Assembly: GCF_000426065.1 (NCBI RefSeq)
Contig: NZ_AUEQ01000011.1
Location: forward strand, 186,001 to 250,000
Length of the DNA stretch: 64,000 nt
Source: Mycobacterium sp. URHD0025
Lineage (GTDB): Bacteria; Actinomycetota; Actinomycetes; Mycobacteriales; Mycobacteriaceae
Direction: 5' to 3'
Shown here: positions 56,438 to 64,000 of the stretch, piece after piece
How positions within the stretch are numbered: position 1 is the first letter of the stretch
Layout of the letters: each line of letters begins with the position of its first letter
The notes under the pieces: model-generated
Told to the model about the DNA's origin: nothing
Seen by the model: only the letters and a program-made list of their open reading frames with translations
Database searches by the model: none
Position numbers and translations under genes: made by a program

Positions 56438-57073
56438 GTGGGAGGCAAACAGAACCCGGAACAACGCCGCCGCGAATTGTGCGATGCGGCAATCACTCTG
56501 CTGGCCCGCGAGGGCATCAAGGGTGTCACCCACCTGAAGGTCGACCGCAAGGCCGGCGTCGCAGACGGAACCACGTCGTTCTACTTCCGCACCAGCGCGG
56601 CGTTGATACGTGCCGCCGCCAACCGCATCGCCGATCTCGACCTGGCCGACCTCACCGCGGCCACCCGATCCGAAAACGACGGTGACGGCCCGTCGTCGGC
56701 AGCCGGCCTGGCCCGCCTGGTGATCCGCTCAGGAACCGGTGCGCGCCTGGTCCGCAGCAAGGCGCGCTATGAGCTGGTCATGCCCTCGAGCCGCGATGCC
56801 GCCCTGGCCGAGGCGTTCAGCCGCAATCAGGAGCGCTTCTTCGAGCTGCACCGTCACGTCGTGGCGGGGCTGTGCCCGGTGGGCACCGACTCGGCGACCA
56901 TCGATGAAAAGGCTTATGTCCTGATGACTTTCATCAGCGGACTGATGCTCGCCCTGGCCCGTGGGGACCGCACGATCAGCTCCGGCGAACAGCTTCACGA
57001 CATCATCACCGCGATCGTCGCGGCTCCCCTGCCGGCCTCACATCGCGAAGGAGTAGCCGCCGTTGACGGGTAG
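56438..57073 (+). CDS. TetR-family transcriptional regulator
   Basis: 211 residues from GTG 56438, 7 bp after the monooxygenase stop. TetR helix-turn-helix in residues 6-55 (RRRELCDAAITLLAREGIKG, LKVDRKAGVADGTTSFYFRTSAALI), with a helical ligand domain after it. The upstream open frame from 56300 is a shadow of the monooxygenase gene. It is in the same transcription unit as helR by spacing. The 3' end overlaps the convergent SDR gene by 36 bp. Whether it regulates the helR operon or the SDR/LLM region (see 57868-57883) is open. Confidence 0.85.
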   Translation: MGGKQNPEQRRRELCDAAITLLAREGIKGVTHLKVDRKAGVADGTTSFYFRTSAALIRAAANRIADLDLADLTAATRSENDGDGPSSAAGLARLVIRSGTGARLVRSKARYELVMPSSRDAALAEAFSRNQERFFELHRHVVAGLCPVGTDSATIDEKAYVLMTFISGLMLALARGDRTISSGEQLHDIITAIVAAPLPASHREGVAAVDG

Positions 57074-57817
57074 CGTCTGCCCCGTGATCCAGGAACCGTG
57101 GTCACTGGCCAGCAGGACCGCGAGATAGGCGACGTCCTCGGGCAGGCCGGGCCTGCGGATCGGGTAACGCGACAGGATCGCCTTCGCCTGTGGCGAGTCG
57201 GCCATCTCGGCCCACAGCGGTTCGGTGAGCGGTGTCCGCATGGTGCCCAGCGCGATGTTGTTGGCGGTGACGCCGTAGCGGCCGTTCTCCAGCGCGATCG
57301 ACCGGGTCAGGCCCGCGGCCCCGGCTTTGGCCGCCGCGTATACCGCACCGCTGGCGTCCCCGGTCCGTCCCGCATCCGAGACGATGGTCACCACCCGGCC
57401 CCACTGCCGCTCGACCATCGTCGGCAGCACCGCCCGCGTGCAGTGCAGCACCCCGTAGAGATTCACCCGCAGGAACGGATCCCAGTCCGCCGGAGCGGAT
57501 TCGGCGAACGGCATGCGGGCGGCGAAGCCCTCGGCCCCGGCGTTGCCCGCATTGTTCACCAGGATGTCCACCGGCCCCGCCGCTGTGATTGCCTGCGTGG
57601 CGGCGGCATAGTCGGTGACGTCGAACGGGACCGGCTCCGCATCGCCGCCCGCCTCCCGCAGCTCCGCGGCCACCGCCTCGGCGCGGTCCGAGCGGAGATC
57701 GTTGACCAGCACCGTGGCCCCGGCGGCGCCGAAGGCATCGGCAAGGCCACGGCCGACGCCCTGCCCGGCACCGGTGATCAACACCCGCCGGTGCGACAGA
57801 TCGAATTGCAGCGTCAT
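57038..57817 (-). CDS. Short-chain dehydrogenase/reductase (FabG-like)
   Basis: 259 residues: GAGQGVG nucleotide loop at 16-22, the NNAGNAG segment, catalytic YAAAK with upstream VSDAG, and the C-terminal GSWITGQTLPVNGG that closes classical SDRs. The FabG-like family reduces ketoacyl or oxidises hydroxyacyl thioesters and many other alcohols. Divergent from the LLM oxidoreductase gene with an inverted repeat between, convergent with the TetR gene by overlap. Confidence 0.9.
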   Translation of the reverse strand: MTLQFDLSHRRVLITGAGQGVGRGLADAFGAAGATVLVNDLRSDRAEAVAAELREAGGDAEPVPFDVTDYAAATQAITAAGPVDILVNNAGNAGAEGFAARMPFAESAPADWDPFLRVNLYGVLHCTRAVLPTMVERQWGRVVTIVSDAGRTGDASGAVYAAAKAGAAGLTRSIALENGRYGVTANNIALGTMRTPLTEPLWAEMADSPQAKAILSRYPIRRPGLPEDVAYLAVLLASDHGSWITGQTLPVNGGYSFAM

Positions 57818-57867
57818 CGTCGGCCACGTCTCCTCTGGTTCGTTTCGGACAAACTATCGCATCAAAT

Positions 57868-57883
57868 CTCTATATATGTAGAG
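57868..57883. promoter_or_regulatory. AT-rich inverted repeat between SDR and LLM genes
   Basis: CTCTA-TATATG-TAGAG is a 5-bp dyad around an AT centre in the 106-bp gap between the starts at 57817 and 57924. Upstream of it GTTT-CGGAC-AAAC (57840-57852) forms a smaller dyad. This could be an operator of the nearby TetR (56438-57073), plus the -10 region of one promoter. Confidence 0.4.
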
Positions 57884-57923
57884 TCTTGGCTACCGAAGTT
57901 GCCCGATCCCGGACGGAGCCGCA

Positions 57924-58844
57924 GTGCAATTCATCTTCAACCTGCCGCACATGCTGCGCCTGAAGGCAATGATGCAACCCTGGGAGGCGGCCGTGACCGG
58001 GGCCGACCAGACCCGGATGGCGAAACGGGCCGACGCGCTCGGCTACGACATGATCGCCGTACCCGAGCATTTCGCGATCCCCCACGACCACGTCGAATTG
58101 TCCGGCCCTCACTACCTGCAGTCCACGACAGCCCAGGCGTACCTGGCGGGAGCCACGTCCTCGATCTGCCTGAACTCCTGCATCACGGTGTTGCCACTCC
58201 AGCATCCGATCGTGCTCGCCAAGGCGCTGGCGACAGCGGACTGGATGAGCAGTGGGCGGATGATGGTCACTTTCGGTGTGGGTTGGCTGCAGCGCGAGTT
58301 CGAGCTGCTGGGCGTCCCGTTCCACGAACGCGGCCGGATCGCCGACGAGTATCTGGCCGCCATCATCGAGCTGTGGACCAGCGAAGCCCCTCGGTTCGAG
58401 GGCCGGTATGTGTCTTTCGACGACATCGCCGTTGAGCCCAAACCGGTTCAGAAACCACATCTTCCGGTGTGGATCGGTGGTGACGCCGATGCCTCCCTCC
58501 GCCGTGCTGCCAGATACGGCACAGGGTGGTGGTCCTTTCTCACCCCGCCCGAGCAGATCGCCGAGCGCATCGAATACCTCAAATCGCAGACGGGCTACGA
58601 CGGACGACCGTTCGACGTCGTACACGGTATGGCGACCCGACGCGTCGGAGAGGGCCATACGGTGCGCATCGATCCAGATGCCCGGTCCGACATGAGCGCG
58701 CAGGAGATCGTCGACAGGTTGTGCTGGCTCGGCGAACAAGGCGTCACCGTCAGTGCCGTCCCACTGCCTGCTGTCAGTGGTGTCGACGAATACCTCGACT
58801 ATGCCCAGTGGGTGATCGAGGAGATCAAACCAAAGGTGCCATAG
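57924..58844 (+). CDS. LLM-class F420-dependent oxidoreductase (luciferase-like)
   Basis: 306 residues from GTG 57924. Luciferase-like TIM barrel: ADALGYDMIAVPEHFAIP, the FGVGWLQREFELLGVPFHERGRIADEYL segment (shown in pieces: GVGWLQREF, ERGRIADEYL), and KPHLPVWIGGDADASLRR. Mycobacteria use many such proteins with deazaflavin F420. The substrate is unknown. The divergent SDR gene may act on the same compound. Confidence 0.88.
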   Translation: MQFIFNLPHMLRLKAMMQPWEAAVTGADQTRMAKRADALGYDMIAVPEHFAIPHDHVELSGPHYLQSTTAQAYLAGATSSICLNSCITVLPLQHPIVLAKALATADWMSSGRMMVTFGVGWLQREFELLGVPFHERGRIADEYLAAIIELWTSEAPRFEGRYVSFDDIAVEPKPVQKPHLPVWIGGDADASLRRAARYGTGWWSFLTPPEQIAERIEYLKSQTGYDGRPFDVVHGMATRRVGEGHTVRIDPDARSDMSAQEIVDRLCWLGEQGVTVSAVPLPAVSGVDEYLDYAQWVIEEIKPKVP

Positions 58845-58940
58845 AACTGGTGGTGGTCAAGGATCCAGATGGACCAAGGGCCCTATGCCCGCACCCGTGC
58901 AGCCCCTAGCCTGAAACCGTTCAGCCATAGGAGGGCACTG

Positions 58941-59294
58941 ATGAGCGACCACGACGTTCGGATGATCATTCTGTCGACCGACGACCTGGATGAGTCGATC
59001 CGCTTCTACAGCGAGACACTGGGTATGCCGCTGAAGTTCCGCGATGGCGCCCACTTCGCCGCGCTCGACGGCGGCTCGCTGACCCTCGCGCTGGCTACAT
59101 CGGTGGATCACCCGATCCCCGGCCAGGTCGTCGTCGGGATCAAGACCGCCGACGTGGATGGCGCGGCCAAGGCGATCGAGGCCAGCGGCGGCGGAATCAT
59201 CAAGCACCCGTACGACGATGCGCACGAGCGCCGGGCCGTGGTCTACGACAACAAGGGCAACGGCCTGGTGTTCTACAGCCCGCTGGCCCGTTAG
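58941..59294 (+). CDS. VOC (glyoxalase/bleomycin resistance) family protein
   Basis: 117 residues from ATG 58941 with AGGAGGG upstream. Two beta-alpha-beta-beta-beta units of a vicinal-oxygen-chelate fold: VRMIILSTDDLDESIRFYSETLGM and, in the second half, VYDNKGNGLVFYSPL. Metal ligands are not complete in a typical pattern, so it may be a binding protein. Its stop overlaps the LysR gene end by 4 bp. Confidence 0.85.
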   Translation: MSDHDVRMIILSTDDLDESIRFYSETLGMPLKFRDGAHFAALDGGSLTLALATSVDHPIPGQVVVGIKTADVDGAAKAIEASGGGIIKHPYDDAHERRAVVYDNKGNGLVFYSPLAR

Positions 59295-60187
59295 CCGGAC
59301 ACGGAAGCCGCGGCGTCGAGCAGGGTTTCGGCCAGCCGCGCGGCGGCCGGTGTCATCCGCTCGACCGGCGGAGCGGCCAGGTAGACCTGCCACACCGCCG
59401 GGTCGCGCAACGCAACGGTTCGCAGATCGCCGAAGCGGCGCGCCTCGGACGCCGGCATGAACGCGATGCCCAGACCGTTGCCGACCAGTTCGGCGATCGC
59501 GGCGAACCCGGCCGGAACCTCGTACTGCGTCTGCGGTTGCACACCGGCGCGGTGAAACGCGTCGTCCATCAGGCGCCGCAACCCGAATTCGGGTGGGAAG
59601 CCGACGAGCTCTTCGCCGGCCAGGTCCCCCAGCTCGAGACGGCGACGACGCGCCAAGGTGTGGTCGTCACGGCAGACGAACACCATCGGCTCCTCGAACA
59701 GCAGCTTCATGTCCAGCTGCGCCGGGAACCGGTTGGGCAGCGAGACCAGGGCCAGATCCAGCGAGCCCTCCAGGAGCGCTGCCAGATAGGCCGACGCACC
59801 CGATTGGCTCAGCCTCAACCGCAGCCGGACGAACGGGTGGGCACGGTGGAAGTCGCCGAGGGCACCGCCGACGTCGACCGGCCCATAGGAGATCAGCGAG
59901 CCGAATTCGACTGTACCCATGAGAGACCCGCGGAACTGACCGGCAGATTCGGCTGCCGCTCGGGCCGCATGCAGCACCTCGTAGGCGTGCGACCGGAAGG
60001 CCTCCCCCGCGGCGGTCAGACTGATCCGTTGCCGTGACCGGTCGAACAGCTCGACGCCGAGTTCACGCTCCAGCTTGGCGATCGAGGTCGACAACGCCGA
60101 CTGCACGACATGCGCCCGCTCGGCGGCGCGGGTGAAACTCATCTCGCCGGCCACTGCGATGAAGTGTTCGATCTGTCGTAACTCCAC
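59291..60187 (-). CDS. LysR-family transcriptional regulator
   Basis: 298 residues. N-terminal HTH (ELRQIEHFIAVAGEMSFTRAAERAHVVQSALSTSIAKLERELG in pieces: FIAVAGEMSFTRAAERAHV, LSTSIAKLERELG), LFDRSRQRISLTAAGEAF, then the effector-binding domain. It is divergent from the lipoprotein hydrolase gene with 111 bp between the starts; TCAA-N9-TTGA and CATCA/TGATG dyads in that gap (60220-60250) are weak candidates for its site. Confidence 0.9.
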   Translation of the reverse strand: MELRQIEHFIAVAGEMSFTRAAERAHVVQSALSTSIAKLERELGVELFDRSRQRISLTAAGEAFRSHAYEVLHAARAAAESAGQFRGSLMGTVEFGSLISYGPVDVGGALGDFHRAHPFVRLRLRLSQSGASAYLAALLEGSLDLALVSLPNRFPAQLDMKLLFEEPMVFVCRDDHTLARRRRLELGDLAGEELVGFPPEFGLRRLMDDAFHRAGVQPQTQYEVPAGFAAIAELVGNGLGIAFMPASEARRFGDLRTVALRDPAVWQVYLAAPPVERMTPAAARLAETLLDAAASVSG

Positions 60188-60298
60188 GGTGTCAGACTAT
60201 CTATCTTGGCGATGGGACTCATCATATTCAATCGTTGGACTTGATGTGCCCGGACGGGTGAGATGGACACCGAGACCCCGCGAGAAGGAGCAGCAACG

Positions 60299-61327
60299 GT
60301 GAACGGTTTGAGCAGAAGGAATTTCGGTTTCCTCACGGCCGCCGCGGCAGGCGCCGCGACACTCGCCGCCTGCGGCACCCCCGCGCCGCCTGCCGGCCCG
60401 GCCGGCCCTCCCTCGAAGCCGTCGCACACCCTGAACCCGGTCAAACAGATCGACGCCGGTGAGCTCAACGTCGGCTACACCGAGGCCGGCCCGGCCGACG
60501 GGCAACCGGTGATCCTGCTGCACGGCTGGCCCTATGACATCCACAGCTACGCCGATGCCTCGGCACCGCTCGCCGAACAGGGCTTCCGCGTGATCGTGCC
60601 CTACCTGCGCGGCTTCGGCTCCACCCGGTTCCGCTCCGCGAACACCGTGCGCAACGGTCAGCAGGCCGCACTCGCGCACGATGTCATCGCCCTGATGGAC
60701 GCCCTCGACATTCGCGATGCCGTGCTCGGTGGGTACGACTGGGGCGGGCGCACCGCCAACAACGTCGCCGCGCTGTGGCCGCAGCGGTGCGCCGGTCTCG
60801 TCGCCGTCAGCGGCTATATCACCGTCAACCTGGCGGCCAATCTGAAACCGCTGTCACCGGAGGCCGAATTGGGCTGGTGGTACCAGTACTACTTCGCCAC
60901 CCCGCGCGGTGAGCTCGGCTACCGCCAGAACACCAAGGAGTTCAACCGGTTGATCTGGACCAAGGCCTCACCGCTGTGGAAGTTCGATGACGCCACCTAC
61001 GACCTGTCGGCCGCGTCGTTCGACAACCCCGACCATGTCGACATCGTGGTGCACAACTACCGGTGGCGGCTCAGCCTGGCCCCGGGCGAGCCCCGCTTCG
61101 ACGCCGACGAGGCCCGGCTGGCCGGCAAGCCACCCGTCACCGTTCCGACGATCACGATCGGGTCCGACTTCGACGGTGCGGCCAAGGACGGAGCCGGCTA
61201 CCGCGCGCTCTACACCGGGCCGTATGAACACCGCGTCCTCGACGGCATCGGGCACAACGTGCCCCAGGAGGCACCCGAGCAGTTCGCCGCGGCCATCGCC
61301 GACGTCAGCCGGATGGGCAGGCGCTGA
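60299..61327 (+). CDS. Tat-type lipoprotein alpha/beta hydrolase (epoxide hydrolase/dehalogenase type)
   Basis: 342 residues from GTG 60299, with AAGGAG at 60285-60290 eight bases upstream. The N-terminus has a twin-arginine signal (SRRNFGF) and a lipobox ending in Cys25 (TLAAC), so it should be exported folded and lipid-anchored. After a Pro-rich linker comes an alpha/beta hydrolase: ILLHGWPYD, GGYDWGG with Asp147 as probable nucleophile, and GIGHNVPQEAP at the end. An aspartate nucleophile outside the cell is notable. Divergent LysR probably controls it. Confidence 0.85.
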   Translation: MNGLSRRNFGFLTAAAAGAATLAACGTPAPPAGPAGPPSKPSHTLNPVKQIDAGELNVGYTEAGPADGQPVILLHGWPYDIHSYADASAPLAEQGFRVIVPYLRGFGSTRFRSANTVRNGQQAALAHDVIALMDALDIRDAVLGGYDWGGRTANNVAALWPQRCAGLVAVSGYITVNLAANLKPLSPEAELGWWYQYYFATPRGELGYRQNTKEFNRLIWTKASPLWKFDDATYDLSAASFDNPDHVDIVVHNYRWRLSLAPGEPRFDADEARLAGKPPVTVPTITIGSDFDGAAKDGAGYRALYTGPYEHRVLDGIGHNVPQEAPEQFAAAIADVSRMGRR

Positions 61328-61336
61328 ACCCGGCGT

Positions 61337-61807
61337 TCAGGTGGTGTAGAGCGACAGATGGACGTAGACCTCGTCGGGTGAGCGTTCGTCCACGATCACC
61401 TCACGGTTCACCGTCCTGCCGCCCTTGGTGGTGATCCGGTCTTGCGCGTACAGCGGATTCGGGGCGCCCGACAACTCCGGTCCGGCGATCACCTCCGTGG
61501 TGCGGGGAATCTCCGATACCTGTGGCTGCCGGGTGAACTGCGACAACAACTCGGGCAGCTGAGCGGCATTCGTCCGCAGCGCCAGCCGGTGGCGGGTGTC
61601 GCGACCGGAATCGACATCCACGCCCAGCACCTCGACACCAGGCGGGAGCACCACGTCACCGAATTCCGCGGCGGCCTCCGCGGAGGACGGCATGCCCTTC
61701 CCGCCGTCGCCGGCAGTCGCGTCGCCCGATGTCGTCGAGCACGCGGTGAACAACAGTGCTGCTGCCAGCAACCATGACGCCAGCGCGGCGCATTTCTTGA
61801 CCGTCAT
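61337..61807 (-). CDS. Small lipoprotein of unknown function
   Basis: 156 residues from ATG 61807: a signal with KK near the start and lipobox LFTAC at about residue 23, then a small domain with no family I recognise (FGDVVLPPGVEVLGVDVDSGRDTRHRLALRT is a visible piece shown only as GVEVLGVDVDSG). A second ATG at 61822 would add 5 residues. Ends 9 bp from the convergent hydrolase gene and starts 53 bp downstream of the glycosidase gene on the same strand. Confidence 0.7.
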   Translation of the reverse strand: MTVKKCAALASWLLAAALLFTACSTTSGDATAGDGGKGMPSSAEAAAEFGDVVLPPGVEVLGVDVDSGRDTRHRLALRTNAAQLPELLSQFTRQPQVSEIPRTTEVIAGPELSGAPNPLYAQDRITTKGGRTVNREVIVDERSPDEVYVHLSLYTT

Positions 61808-61860
61808 CGCGGGCCCCGTCATCGCTCGGCACCGAGGTCGCCCCGGTGATTCTGTTGTCG

Positions 61861-63054
61861 TCAGGGATACGGCCGTCCGGTCAACTTCCGGATCACGCGG
61901 ATCTCGCCGTCCCGATACGGCCGACCATCGGCGTGGAACAAGTCATGGAACCAGACCCGTGGCGGTGTCTTGTAGGGCCGGTCCCAGGAATCCCACGGCA
62001 GATAGGTCTGCGTCTTACCCGCCACCAGACCCCAGGTGTACGCACCGACGTTGTGCCGTTTGGCGACCGGCAGAACCCCCTCTATGGTGCTGCCCTCGCC
62101 TCGCGCCAGGTACTCGGTGCACAGGATCGGCCGTCCCATCGGTGCCAGCTCGCCGATCCGGGCCTCGAATCCGACCGGATCGTCGTAGCTGTGGAACGTC
62201 ACCACATCCGAGTGGTCCAGCTGGATCGTCGCCATCGCACTGCGCTTCAGCGGATCAGCCCATGGCCCGTCCCAAACACCGCTGGTCAGCGGCTGCACCG
62301 GGTTCACCGAGCGGGCCCAGGCGAATACCTGCGGCAAGAGGTCTTCGACGAGGCCCACCTTGTCCTGCCGTTCCACCTCCCGGTACGTGGCCGCGGGATT
62401 GTCGGGCTCGTTCCACAGGTCCCATCCCAACACCCGCTCGTCATGACGGAACTGGGTGATGACGCCGACGACATACTCACGCAAGGTTCGGCGGTACCGG
62501 CGGTCGTCCAGATGCTGCGCACCCGGACTCTGGACCCACACCGAGTTGTGTATTCCGGGCCGGGGCCGACGCTGGTGACCCAATCGGGGAAATGGATCCC
62601 AGCAGGAATCGAACAGCACGAACAGGGGTTTGATGCCGTGGCTGGATGCCAGAGCAACGAACTGGGCCAGTCGGTTCTGAAAACCCAGGTGGCCCTGAGC
62701 CCACAATTGATCGTGCAGGAACACCCGCACGGTGTTGAATCCGGCCAACCGGGCGATACGCAACTCGTTGTCGATCCGCTGCGGGTCATAGGTCTCGGGC
62801 TGGAACATCTCCAGTTGGTTGCCCGCGTTGGACGGAATGAAGTTGGCGCCCACCAGCCAGCCCTGCGCGGCATACCAGCGCTGCGCCCGCTCCGGTGACC
62901 AGCGGGGCCCCGGCCCGTCGGCCTGTGCGCGGGCCCGTGGCGCCCTGGACAGCGCCGCGGCCGCCGAAACGACCAACGGCACCTTGAACGCCGTGCGCCG
63001 AGCCACCTGACCGGCGACGCCTGACGTGATGCGCTGCGTAGAAATGCCAAACAA
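61861..63054 (-). CDS. Secreted GH5-like glycoside hydrolase, TTG start
   Basis: 397 residues from TTG 63054; AAGGAA lies seven bases upstream and no ATG or GTG gives a signal peptide. The N-terminus has RRTAF plus a hydrophobic stretch and an Ala-rich cleavage zone near residue 44. The (beta/alpha)8 features of GH5-type cellulases/mannanases are present: NTVRVFLHD, the acid/base Glu216 in WDLWNEPDN, HSYDDP, the nucleophile Glu314 in LCTEYLARG, and a late Trp segment YTWGLV. The target sugar is unknown. Confidence 0.83.
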   Translation of the reverse strand: MFGISTQRITSGVAGQVARRTAFKVPLVVSAAAALSRAPRARAQADGPGPRWSPERAQRWYAAQGWLVGANFIPSNAGNQLEMFQPETYDPQRIDNELRIARLAGFNTVRVFLHDQLWAQGHLGFQNRLAQFVALASSHGIKPLFVLFDSCWDPFPRLGHQRRPRPGIHNSVWVQSPGAQHLDDRRYRRTLREYVVGVITQFRHDERVLGWDLWNEPDNPAATYREVERQDKVGLVEDLLPQVFAWARSVNPVQPLTSGVWDGPWADPLKRSAMATIQLDHSDVVTFHSYDDPVGFEARIGELAPMGRPILCTEYLARGEGSTIEGVLPVAKRHNVGAYTWGLVAGKTQTYLPWDSWDRPYKTPPRVWFHDLFHADGRPYRDGEIRVIRKLTGRPYP

Positions 63055-63331
63055 ACTGTGTTCCTTACGATTTCATCATCATCGGCGTGCCTTGGATCGG
63101 CCGGGCATCGATCTGCCCACCCCTCGAGGTGTACCCGACTCCGGCCCGTGCCGCACGCCGCGCTGCCATGGTTTGGGGCGGACCACTTCGGGTACCTGTT
63201 GGCAATGGGCGATCGCATCGCGGAGCGTGGGGCTCCCGGACACTCTACGGACGCGGGGAGGCTCGGCGACGGTGCTGCTTTCCAGCGGCGATGGCCGGAT
63301 AGCGCCCGGTAGCCCCGGTAGCGTGGCCATC

Positions 63332-64000
63332 GTGGACCTCCCAGACAACGGCAGAATCGACGCAGGCAACCTGACCGGAGTTTCGGAGACCGCACTGCTG
63401 ACGCTGAGCGGCCGGGCCCACCAGGCCAGCCATCCCGATGCCATCATCGATGACCCGCTGGCGATCCAGCTCGCCGATGCGATCGAGTTCGACTTCGACA
63501 AGTTCGGCCGGCGCAAGGGCCAGGAGATGGCCCTGCGCTCGCTCGCCTTCGACAAGGCCGCCCGCGAGTACCTGACCGAACATCCTTCGGCCACCGTCGT
63601 GGCACTGGCCGAAGGACTGCAGACCAGTTTCTGGCGGCTCAGCGCGGCACTTTCGGACGCCCGGTTCCGTTGGCTGACAGTCGATTTCCCGCCGATCATC
63701 GCGCTGCGCGAGCTGCTGCTGCCCCACTCCGACCGCATCGGCACCCGGGCGCAGTCGGCACTGGACTTCAGCTGGATGGACGCGGTGGACACCACCGATG
63801 GGGTTTTCGTGACCGCCGAAGGGCTGCTGATGTACCTGCAGCCCGAGGAGGCCCTGGGCCTGATCACCGAGTGTGCGAAACGATTTCCCGGCGGGCAGAT
63901 GATCTTCGACCTGCCGCCGGTGCTGGTGAAGAAGTTCGCCCCGAAGGGCATACGGTCCTCTCGGCGCTACCGTGTACCGCCGATGCCGTTCAGCCTGTCA
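63332..64000 (+). CDS. Class I SAM methyltransferase (LCMT/PPM1-type), 3' truncated by window
   Basis: The frame from GTG 63332 is open to base 64000 (223 residues seen, no stop). It matches the Leu-carboxyl-methyltransferase-type family so common in mycobacteria: GVSETALLTLSGRAHQ, HPDAIIDDPLAIQL, VVALAEGLQTSFWRL in place of the usual ALGAGLDTR motif, TVDFPPIIALRELLL, and VFVTAEGLLMYL. The catalytic target is unknown. GTG 63323 is a possible alternative start. The minus-strand open frame over it is a shadow. Confidence 0.8.
   Translation, partial: MDLPDNGRIDAGNLTGVSETALLTLSGRAHQASHPDAIIDDPLAIQLADAIEFDFDKFGRRKGQEMALRSLAFDKAAREYLTEHPSATVVALAEGLQTSFWRLSAALSDARFRWLTVDFPPIIALRELLLPHSDRIGTRAQSALDFSWMDAVDTTDGVFVTAEGLLMYLQPEEALGLITECAKRFPGGQMIFDLPPVLVKKFAPKGIRSSRRYRVPPMPFSLS

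Noticed and set aside
63079..63951. 290-codon open frame on the minus strand
   Set aside because: Antisense to the LCMT-type methyltransferase, which shows clear family segments on the plus strand.
1..64000. tRNA, rRNA, CRISPR or insertion sequence
   Set aside because: No tRNA-like clover leaf, no regularly spaced repeats and no transposase gene were seen; a covariance-model scan would be needed to rule out small RNAs.

Overview
The window looks like chromosomal DNA of a mycobacterium, most likely a fast-growing or otherwise non-tuberculous species. The evidence is high GC throughout, an antigen 85/FbpC-type mycolyltransferase, an MmpL transporter, a cutinase, a DesA3-type desaturase with its reductase, a haemophore-like secreted protein, a DUF222/HNH (13E12) protein, the mycobacterial type of methylenetetrahydrofolate reductase, and an IdeR-type iron box. 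A HelR-like RNA polymerase motor under a rifamycin-associated element (RAE) fits non-tuberculous mycobacteria; as far as I recall the M. tuberculosis complex lacks such a gene.

Layout. 1-9.3 kb: the end of an acyl-CoA carboxylase subunit, then an acetyltransferase, a DUF4383 membrane protein, a haemophore-like protein, a divergent SDR/LysR pair with an evident LysR box, a CocE-type hydrolase, a methyltransferase, an AraC regulator, an FbpC-like protein with an unusual Pro/Ala/Gly repeat tail, and a secreted cupin. 9.3-19.6 kb: an FAD oxidoreductase, a coupled pair of acyl-CoA dehydrogenases, an epoxide-hydrolase-type enzyme, the helicase HrpA, and a small group of FAH, SnoaL-like and SDR genes. 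19.6-23.4 kb: a possible accessory block (barstar-like protein, P450, ABC1/UbiB kinase, TetR) lying between an intact SDR gene and a decayed copy of that gene's 3' end. 23.4-29 kb: an SOS-box-linked DUF222/HNH gene, MTHFR, a hydrolase, a RibH2-type lumazine synthase, and an IdeR-box-linked ferredoxin reductase.

29-34 kb: a lipase, an AraC regulator, a STAS protein lacking the phosphorylatable serine, two TetR genes, and a small unknown gene behind a Fur/Zur-like box. 34.2-39.1 kb: a six-gene MoxR-DUF58-VWA-VWA operon, mostly with overlapping starts and stops. 39.2-42.8 kb: an MmpL transporter divergent from a TetR gene, with two 13-bp palindromes exactly 21 bp apart between them. 42.8-50.4 kb: an alcohol dehydrogenase, flavin reductase, Nudix protein, SnoaL-like protein, cutinase, the desaturase and reductase pair, a class III cyclase and an AhpD-like protein.

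50.4-57.1 kb: a Ski2-like helicase, then the RAE, helR, an overlapping FAD monooxygenase gene and a TetR gene 7 bp further on. This is the most interesting unit in the window: a probable rifamycin-inducible protection operon with an uncharacterised flavoenzyme inside it. 57-64 kb: an SDR, an LLM oxidoreductase, a VOC protein, a LysR gene divergent from a Tat-type lipoprotein hydrolase, a small lipoprotein, a secreted GH5-like glycosidase with a TTG start, and the beginning of an LCMT-type methyltransferase. I saw no tRNA, rRNA, CRISPR array or insertion sequence.
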